Shown piece after piece: positions 59,809 to 64,000 of a stretch of 64,000 bases of DNA; within the stretch, counting starts at the first letter, position 1, and each line of letters begins with the position of its first letter. The stretch comes from a bacterium (GTDB lineage: Bacteria > Actinomycetota > Acidimicrobiia > Acidimicrobiales > Bin134). The notes beneath the pieces are model-generated. The model was not told the DNA's origin, searched no databases, and saw only the letters and a list, made by a program, of their open reading frames with translations. The DNA lies in the NCBI GenBank assembly GCA_028819295.1, contig JAPPMA010000059.1, positions 1 through 64,000 of the forward strand, in the 5' to 3' direction. Position numbers and translations under genes: made by a program.

Positions 59809-59934
59809 GGCCCTTCGCAGCGCTTTCACATGCCTTGGCTATCCCTAGTGCGATGGCGGATACAACGGCGATGCCGCCGAGGCGGCAGGCGAACGCCGAC
59901 AGCAGCGGGGTGGAGACGGCTCGGCGCCAACTGA
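59809..59934. other. Gap before the RES toxin
   Basis: 126 bp between the PhyH stop and the convergent RES toxin stop. The minus strand reads as a hydrophobic stretch (LLSAFACRLGGIAVVSAIAL) in one frame without its own start, perhaps a remnant. Nothing else is convincing. Confidence 0.25.
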
Positions 59935-60603
59935 CTAACGCGTCAAGACGACACGGTAGGAGGTGAGAATCTCCTCGATGTAGAGCCGGGCTGGCCCATC
60001 GTCGAGATCCCAGGTTTGGTGCGGAAGGGGGAGATCGCGATCTTCTTCTTCGAAACACCCGTTTGGGCAGCGATCGCCAAAGAAGACGTAGGCGAAGCCT
60101 TCGGGTTCTCGGTGCGAGCGCCATGTCAGACCGGCAGCCCAGGGCGACCAAGTTCTGATGGCGGTGGCCCACTGCCTGGTTGCCGCGTATTTCGAAGCGG
60201 GCGCAGCGGTCAGCCATGTGTCCTGACCTATCGCCGCCAGGTCTTTCCCGGTGCGCAGTGCGACCAGTTCTAGGTGGTATGTAGTTCGAAGCCTGCTCAT
60301 GCGCAGACCACGAAGTCGGGTATCAGGGAGGATGCGGGATCCATAGTCGTCTGCGGGGAGGTCGCGAAGCAGTGTCTCGCAGACAGCGGTGGCGTCATCC
60401 TCGGAGGCATAGAGGCACCCGTATTCGTCGCCTGGGGTGGAGTCGAACCGCCCGCCGCCGAATGGGCTGCTGGCCACTGTCGGGTTGAATTCGCCAGCAC
60501 CGAACAATGAGCCGTGAATTCGCGTGAGGGTTGTGCCCTCCCGCAGCAGGTAGCGGTGCGGGGTTCCCTGATACCTCGGGGGCGGGTGCTGTTCGGGCGA
60601 CAA
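59935..60603 (-). CDS. RES-domain toxin
   Basis: 222 residues. GGRFDSTPGDEYGCLYASEDDATAVCETL is the core of the RES domain, with the conserved Arg, Tyr and Glu used in NAD+ binding. RES toxins degrade NAD+. TTG start at 60603, 7 bp after the antitoxin stop, so it is co-expressed with the Xre-type antitoxin at 60611. Confidence 0.85.
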   Translation of the reverse strand: MSPEQHPPPRYQGTPHRYLLREGTTLTRIHGSLFGAGEFNPTVASSPFGGGRFDSTPGDEYGCLYASEDDATAVCETLLRDLPADDYGSRILPDTRLRGLRMSRLRTTYHLELVALRTGKDLAAIGQDTWLTAAPASKYAATRQWATAIRTWSPWAAGLTWRSHREPEGFAYVFFGDRCPNGCFEEEDRDLPLPHQTWDLDDGPARLYIEEILTSYRVVLTR

Positions 60604-60610
60604 GTATTGG

Positions 60611-61342
60611 CTATCCGACCGGCTCTACAGCGGCCGCAGCGACGGCCAGCAGGTCTTCAGATCGGTCGGTGCCGACGAGTTCCAAAGGGGCGGAGTCGAT
60701 GCGAGCGTTCACCGAGACCCACCAAGAGGCCACTCCCCATGGGTCGTCGGCGGCTCCCAGCAGTTCGTTCACTGTTTTCACCTCGGGGAAGACACTGCGC
60801 CGCAGGGGATCGAACTGGAAGGCCGGGTACAGGTAGCGGCGGTCTCTGGGAAGGCCCAGAAGCCATGAGCGTTCGCGATGCATTCTCACCTTCTCCCTGT
60901 TCGACGCTTTCGCCCCCAAAGCAACGGCGGCGTCTTTCGGCTCGAACATCGGCTCTTGCCAAATGGCATCTATCGCCTCACCGAGGAGTTTGGCCTGGGT
61001 CATCGCCTGCTGTTCGGCCGCGTCGATCACAACACGCGGCTCGCCTGCGATCTGCCAAGCGAAGTCGTGTCTGTGGGCGAGCAGCGCCAAATGACTGCGA
61101 AGGTGAGGCTCGTGGCCTTCAAGGGCGGGGTGTCGGGCCGCGAAAAAAGCCGCGGCGTCCAACCACGCCGACTCCTTCTGCTCCGGCATGCAAGCGCCCA
61201 TCAAACGGGCCATCTCCTGAGCCGCTTCGCCTGGGTGAACCGACGAAGCAAAGAACTCGCGCAGACGTCCTTCAAGCTCCTCAAGCGCCGACTCTCGGGA
61301 CACCACAACAGCGCTCAGATCTTCCGCTTTCTCATCTGCCAC
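60611..61342 (-). CDS. Xre/MbcA/ParS-type antitoxin for the RES toxin
   Basis: 243 residues, longer than usual (~130-160). The C-terminal segment (LYPAFQFDPLRRSVFPEVKT, then SWWVSVNARIDSAPLELVGTDRS) is the toxin-binding domain of this family. The preceding DAAVALGAKASNREKVRMHR likely holds the DNA-binding helices. The N-terminal ~110 residues (with an AEQQAM stretch) are an extension of unknown role. GTG start with AGGAG seven bases upstream. Confidence 0.75.
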   Translation of the reverse strand: MADEKAEDLSAVVVSRESALEELEGRLREFFASSVHPGEAAQEMARLMGACMPEQKESAWLDAAAFFAARHPALEGHEPHLRSHLALLAHRHDFAWQIAGEPRVVIDAAEQQAMTQAKLLGEAIDAIWQEPMFEPKDAAVALGAKASNREKVRMHRERSWLLGLPRDRRYLYPAFQFDPLRRSVFPEVKTVNELLGAADDPWGVASWWVSVNARIDSAPLELVGTDRSEDLLAVAAAAVEPVG

Positions 61343-61394
61343 TGCCGATCTCCTGACGTTTATGCGTTAATTATATCTGCGTCAGTATCGTCAG
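61343..61394 (-). promoter_or_regulatory. RES-Xre promoter and CTGACG/CGTCAG operator
   Basis: On the minus strand TATAAT occupies 61370-61375. CTGACG at 61353-61358 and CGTCAG at 61380-61385 and 61389-61394 form inverted and direct half-sites around the -10 box. Candidate binding sites of the Xre-like antitoxin. Confidence 0.55.
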
Positions 61395-61473
61395 ACACAA
61401 GAGCATCTGCCGACGTCTCGTAACCCATATCCCACTCAAACCGGTCGCTCACGTGTTGCAGGTCGGCAACCAT
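61360..61473 (-). CDS. Possible 37-residue ORF upstream of the RES-Xre pair
   Basis: ATG at 61473 reads MVADLQHVSDRFEWDMGYE and ends DTDADIINA at 61360, inside the promoter of the antitoxin. The frame is open further upstream without a good start (LTDQRAFRH precedes it). Acidic and Asp-rich; composition is protein-like. It might be the C-terminus of a lost gene. No ribosome binding site at a proper distance. Confidence 0.3.
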   Translation of the reverse strand: MVADLQHVSDRFEWDMGYETSADALVSDDTDADIINA

Positions 61474-61518
61474 ATGGCGAAAGGCCCTTTGGTCGGTCAG
61501 GCTGTTTGATCTGGAGTC

Positions 61519-61607
61519 CTGCAAAGTGGAGTCCAGAATCGCTGCAAAGTGGAGTCCAAAATCGCTGCAAAATGGAGTTTGGGTGTATAATCTCTATGGG
61601 AGGAGAC
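61519..61607 (+). promoter_or_regulatory. Three 23-bp iterons and -10 box upstream of the DUF4143 ATPase
   Basis: A 23-bp unit beginning CTGCAAAGTGGAGTCC occurs at 61519-61541 and 61542-61564, with a third, partly diverged copy from 61565. TATAAT follows at 61586-61591, and GGGAGG lies just before the ATG at 61608. Head-to-tail spacing of 23 bp puts successive sites on nearly the same face of the helix. Likely a binding site for a regulator, perhaps the ATPase itself or an associated protein. Confidence 0.7.
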
Positions 61608-62882
61608 ATGTCCGACACCCGCAACCCAAACTATTTGGACCGCGTGGTAGACCGCGAGGTGGCAGAGGCCCTGGCCTCATCGCCTGCCGTGCTCATCGAA
61701 GGGCCGCGGGGATGTGGGAAGACGTGGACCGGTCAGAGTTTCGCCAATAGCGAGGTGTTCCTAGACGGTTCCGAAGCTCTGCGCATCGCCGCGGAAGTGG
61801 ATCCGGACTCGATCCTTGAAGGTGAGGAGCCCCGCCTACTCGATGAATGGCAGCTCATTCGAGGCATATGGAATCCGATGCGACACGCCTGTGACCGGCG
61901 AGGTGGGTTCGGGCACTTCATTCTCACCGGGTCGCAGAATCCGCCCGACGACATCACCGAGCACTCTGGTGCGGGACGTGTCGCCCGGGTGCGGATGCGG
62001 CCGATGTCGCTGTGGGAGTCGGGGGATTCCAGCGGGGAAGTATCCCTGGCCTCGCTGTTGGCCGGCGAACGATGTTTGGCGAGAGATGTCGAACAGACCT
62101 ACAGCAGCGTTGCCTCCCTGATCTGTCGAGGAGGGTGGCCGCGCATGATCAAGATGGCGCCGAACACTGCCCAAGCCCGCCTGCGCGACTACTTGGACAA
62201 CATCACCCGTACGGACATCTCCCGGGTGTCCGGCATCAATCGCGACCCTCAACTAGTAGGGACCTTGCTGGCTTCCCTGGCCCGCAACGAAGCCACAGCC
62301 GCTTCCTGCGCAACTCTGATCGAGGACATGGCCGGGGAGGACGGAAGCCCGCCGGCACGCTCCACGATCCGGGCATATCTGGACGAACTAACCCGCCTGT
62401 TCGTGTTGGAGCCGCTTCCGGCCTGGACCACCCATCTGAGATCATCGGCCCGCTTGAGAAAGTCACCGAAGCGGTTCTTTGCCGACCCTGCACTGGCAGT
62501 CGCCGCCCTGGCCGCGTCGGCGGGATCTGTCGCCCAAGACAAAGAGGCGCTAGGGCTGCTGTTCGAATCGATGGCCATCCGCGACCTCCGGGTATATGCC
62601 CAATCTCTGGGTGCCCACGTCTACTACTACGGCGATTCGAATGATCTAGAGGCCGATGCTGTGATCGAGGGATTGGACGGCCAGTGGGCCGCCGTGGAGA
62701 TCAAACTCGGCAGCGGGGAAGCTATCGACAAAGCCATGGAATCACTTCGCGCCGTCCGATCCCAGATCGATACCACCCGGCGCGGAGAACCAGCCCGCCT
62801 CATCGTGCTCACCGCATTCGGTCACGGCTACCAAACCGACGACGGAATCGCCGTCGTGCCCCTGACCGCCCTCAAGCCTTGA
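61608..62882 (+). CDS. AAA-type ATPase with DUF4143 domain
   Basis: 424 residues from the ATG at 61608. Walker A GPRGCGKT (residues ~30-37), Walker B LLDEWQLI and a sensor-type LTGSQN, followed by the DUF4143 C-terminal domain (PKRFFADPALAVAALAAS, then EADAVIEGLDGQWAAVEIKLG with a PD-(D/E)xK-like ADAVI...EIK pattern). Such proteins are common in defence and mobile regions; the physiological role is unknown. A longer frame to 61506 would translate the iterons and is unlikely. An intrinsic terminator candidate follows. Confidence 0.88.
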   Translation: MSDTRNPNYLDRVVDREVAEALASSPAVLIEGPRGCGKTWTGQSFANSEVFLDGSEALRIAAEVDPDSILEGEEPRLLDEWQLIRGIWNPMRHACDRRGGFGHFILTGSQNPPDDITEHSGAGRVARVRMRPMSLWESGDSSGEVSLASLLAGERCLARDVEQTYSSVASLICRGGWPRMIKMAPNTAQARLRDYLDNITRTDISRVSGINRDPQLVGTLLASLARNEATAASCATLIEDMAGEDGSPPARSTIRAYLDELTRLFVLEPLPAWTTHLRSSARLRKSPKRFFADPALAVAALAASAGSVAQDKEALGLLFESMAIRDLRVYAQSLGAHVYYYGDSNDLEADAVIEGLDGQWAAVEIKLGSGEAIDKAMESLRAVRSQIDTTRRGEPARLIVLTAFGHGYQTDDGIAVVPLTALKP

Positions 62883-62892
62883 CGCAGCCCCT

Positions 62893-62926
62893 GCCCCGCT
62901 CAGCAGGGTATGGCGGGGCTATTTTT
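62893..62926 (+). terminator. Intrinsic terminator candidate after the DUF4143 gene
   Basis: GCCCCGC (62893-62899) pairs with GCGGGGC (62913-62919) around a 13-nt loop, followed by TATTTTT. The T-run also looks like a -10 box (TATTTT) seven bases before the next ATG, so its role is ambiguous. Confidence 0.5.
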
Positions 62927-62932
62927 GGAGCC

Positions 62933-63106
62933 ATGCCCCCAACCAACCCTGACAAAGCCGTGCAGTCTGTGACGCTCGCGGAACTAGACGCCAGCGTCGA
63001 GTGCGGCCCCGAAGTGACTAAGGACGAGATCGCCGTGCGCTACGACAGCGATGAAGCGCTTCTAACGGCAATTCGGCAGCGCCGCAACGTCCGCGCCGCT
63101 GACTAG
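62933..63106 (+). CDS. 57-residue protein, unknown function
   Basis: Starts MPPTNPDKAVQSVTLAELDA and ends QRRNVRAAD. Acidic middle with DEIAVRYDSDEALL; no membrane segment. GGAG just before the ATG, or leaderless from TATTTT. The following FMN-binding gene starts ~20 bp on. Looks like a small regulator or antitoxin-like protein, but no family is recognised. Confidence 0.45.
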   Translation: MPPTNPDKAVQSVTLAELDASVECGPEVTKDEIAVRYDSDEALLTAIRQRRNVRAAD

Positions 63107-63125
63107 CTTCTCTCTATCTAGGGTT

Positions 63126-63620
63126 GTGCCGGTGAGTGATTCGACCGCGGTGCCCTGGGGACAATTCGAGGAGCAGGTTCCTGATTTCGCCGAGCGGATC
63201 AGGTTGAGGTTCGAAAGCCATATCCACGCAGTGCTGGCCACGCTGCGCCAGGATGGATCGCCCCGGCTGTCGGGGATGGAGGCGCCAATCCGCGATGGGC
63301 ATCTGTGGCTGGGGATGATGCCGGGCTCGCTCAAGGCGGCGGACCTGCACCGAGACCCGAGGTTCTCGCTGCACAGCTCACTGGATACTGAGGAGCTGCC
63401 GTTCGGAGATGCCCGCATCGACGGCCAGGCCGTGGCCGCCAGCCCTGAGGAGGTTGACCTGTTCGTGGCTGGCCACCGAGTGCCCATCGAAGACCCCAGC
63501 GTCATGGTCCTGTTCACCGCTCGCATCTCCCGCACCACGCTGACCCGTGTCGAAGGCCAAGAACTGTTGATCGAGACCTGGGCCCTGGCCGAAGGCCTCC
63601 GAGAGATCCGCCGAAGCTGA
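63126..63620 (+). CDS. Pyridoxamine 5'-phosphate oxidase-like FMN-binding protein
   Basis: 164 residues from the GTG at 63126 (GTG at 63132 also possible). Split-barrel pattern: HAVLATLRQDGSPRLSGMEAP, GHLWLGMMPGS and RDPRFSLHSS. A few of these proteins bind F420 or heme; the cofactor is not resolved. Not related closely to the one at 19430. Lies before the restriction methyltransferase gene. Confidence 0.75.
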   Translation: MPVSDSTAVPWGQFEEQVPDFAERIRLRFESHIHAVLATLRQDGSPRLSGMEAPIRDGHLWLGMMPGSLKAADLHRDPRFSLHSSLDTEELPFGDARIDGQAVAASPEEVDLFVAGHRVPIEDPSVMVLFTARISRTTLTRVEGQELLIETWALAEGLREIRRS

Positions 63621-63693
63621 GATGGCCTACACTCCACTCGCTGTCAATACCGGTTGAGCTTCCCGGCTCTTTAGAGGGTCCAACTGGAGTCAG

Positions 63694-64000
63694 ATGCAGA
63701 GCGAGACAATCAACAACCACGCGGCGTTCATCTGGTCGGTGGCCGACCTGCTGCGGGGCGTGTACAAGCAGTCGGAGTACGGCCGGGTCATCCTTCCGCT
63801 GACGGTGCTGCGCCGGTTGGACTGCGTGCTGGAGCCCACCAAAGAGGAGGTGCTGGCGGCTGTGGGGCGATTGCCCGACACGCTCCAGAACCGCGATCCG
63901 CTGTTGGCCAAGTTCGCGGGCCAGTCGTTCTTCAACACCTCCCGGCACACCTTCGCGACGCTGCTCGGCGATCCCGACAACGTGGCTGCCAACCTGCGCA
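63694..64000 (+). CDS. hsdM: Type I restriction methyltransferase subunit HsdM, N-terminal part (3'-truncated)
   Basis: 102 residues before the window ends. MQSETINNHAAFIWSVADLL and YKQSEYGRVILPLTVLRRLD match the HsdM N-terminal helical domain exactly as in many type I systems. The N6-adenine methyltransferase domain, HsdS and HsdR should follow outside the window. TGGAG lies four bases before the ATG. Part of the probable defence island at the right edge. Confidence 0.93.
   Translation, partial: MQSETINNHAAFIWSVADLLRGVYKQSEYGRVILPLTVLRRLDCVLEPTKEEVLAAVGRLPDTLQNRDPLLAKFAGQSFFNTSRHTFATLLGDPDNVAANLR

Noticed and set aside
61519-61580. CRISPR-like direct repeats
   Set aside because: The 23-bp repeats are adjacent without spacers and sit in a promoter, so they are iterons, not a CRISPR array.
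1-64000. tRNA, rRNA or riboswitch genes
   Set aside because: No T-loop GTTCRANNC with a matching acceptor stem, no rRNA-like stretch and no recognisable riboswitch seen by eye; a covariance-model scan would be decisive.

Overview
The window is high-GC DNA with dense, often overlapping genes. Typical actinobacterial traits are F420-type luciferase-like oxidoreductases, CaiB/BaiF CoA-transferases, many short-chain dehydrogenases (SDRs) and a recurrent TANNNT box placed 6-8 nt before a start codon (leaderless transcription). Large Calx-beta surface proteases with poly-proline linkers add to the picture. I infer an Acidimicrobiia-like member of the Actinomycetota, possibly marine or host-associated. 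This comes from gene content only; there is no rRNA or tRNA gene in the window.

Layout. (1) 3-10683: two paralogous secreted subtilase/P-domain/Calx-beta proteins facing each other (the left one is cut by the window edge), bracketing a small membrane protein. (2) 10811-12958: an SDR and a MaoC-like dehydratase. (3) 13024-13813: a Phd-like/PIN toxin-antitoxin pair under a palindromic operator. (4) 13867-21449: DUF1214 protein, a probable 2OG-Fe oxygenase, a DapA-like aldolase, an old-yellow-enzyme relative, enoyl-CoA hydratase, FMN-binding protein and acyl-CoA ligase, with decayed sulfatase and hydratase fragments. (5) 21809-26913: a two-gene transporter made of fusions (MFS-LivF and LivH-LivM-LivG). 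(6) 26995-30987: an SDR with an atypical active site, a Dabb protein, and a divergent pair of repeat-rich secreted proteins. (7) 31006-42689: Baeyer-Villiger-type monooxygenase, SDR, P450, PAQR protein, FGly sulfatase coupled to an acyl-CoA ligase, VapBC, TauD-like dioxygenase, two SnoaL-like proteins, and a DUF35/thiolase pair. (8) 42741-50209: cell-envelope genes (polysaccharide deacetylase, cupredoxin fused to a Cys/His-rich domain, beta-lactamase-fold lipoprotein, TAP-type peptidase lipoprotein, acyltransferase). (9) 50465-59808: cysS followed by a co-directional string of phosphotransferase, S9 peptidase, two LLM oxidoreductases, CaiB/BaiF, SDR and PhyH genes. (10) 59935-64000: Xre-RES toxin-antitoxin, a DUF4143 ATPase behind three 23-bp iterons, and the start of a type I restriction methyltransferase.

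Together, regions 2, 4, 7 and 9 resemble a broad catabolic repertoire for lipid-like, sterol-like or terpenoid-like substrates: oxygenases, CoA activation, hydration, dehydrogenation, thiolysis and CoA transfer. The substrate cannot be read from sequence. The right edge looks like the start of a defence/mobility island. The least familiar material is the Calx-beta protease pair with its small conserved modules, the secreted repeat proteins at 28055-30987, the cupredoxin/Cys-His fusion and the MFS-LivF fusion.
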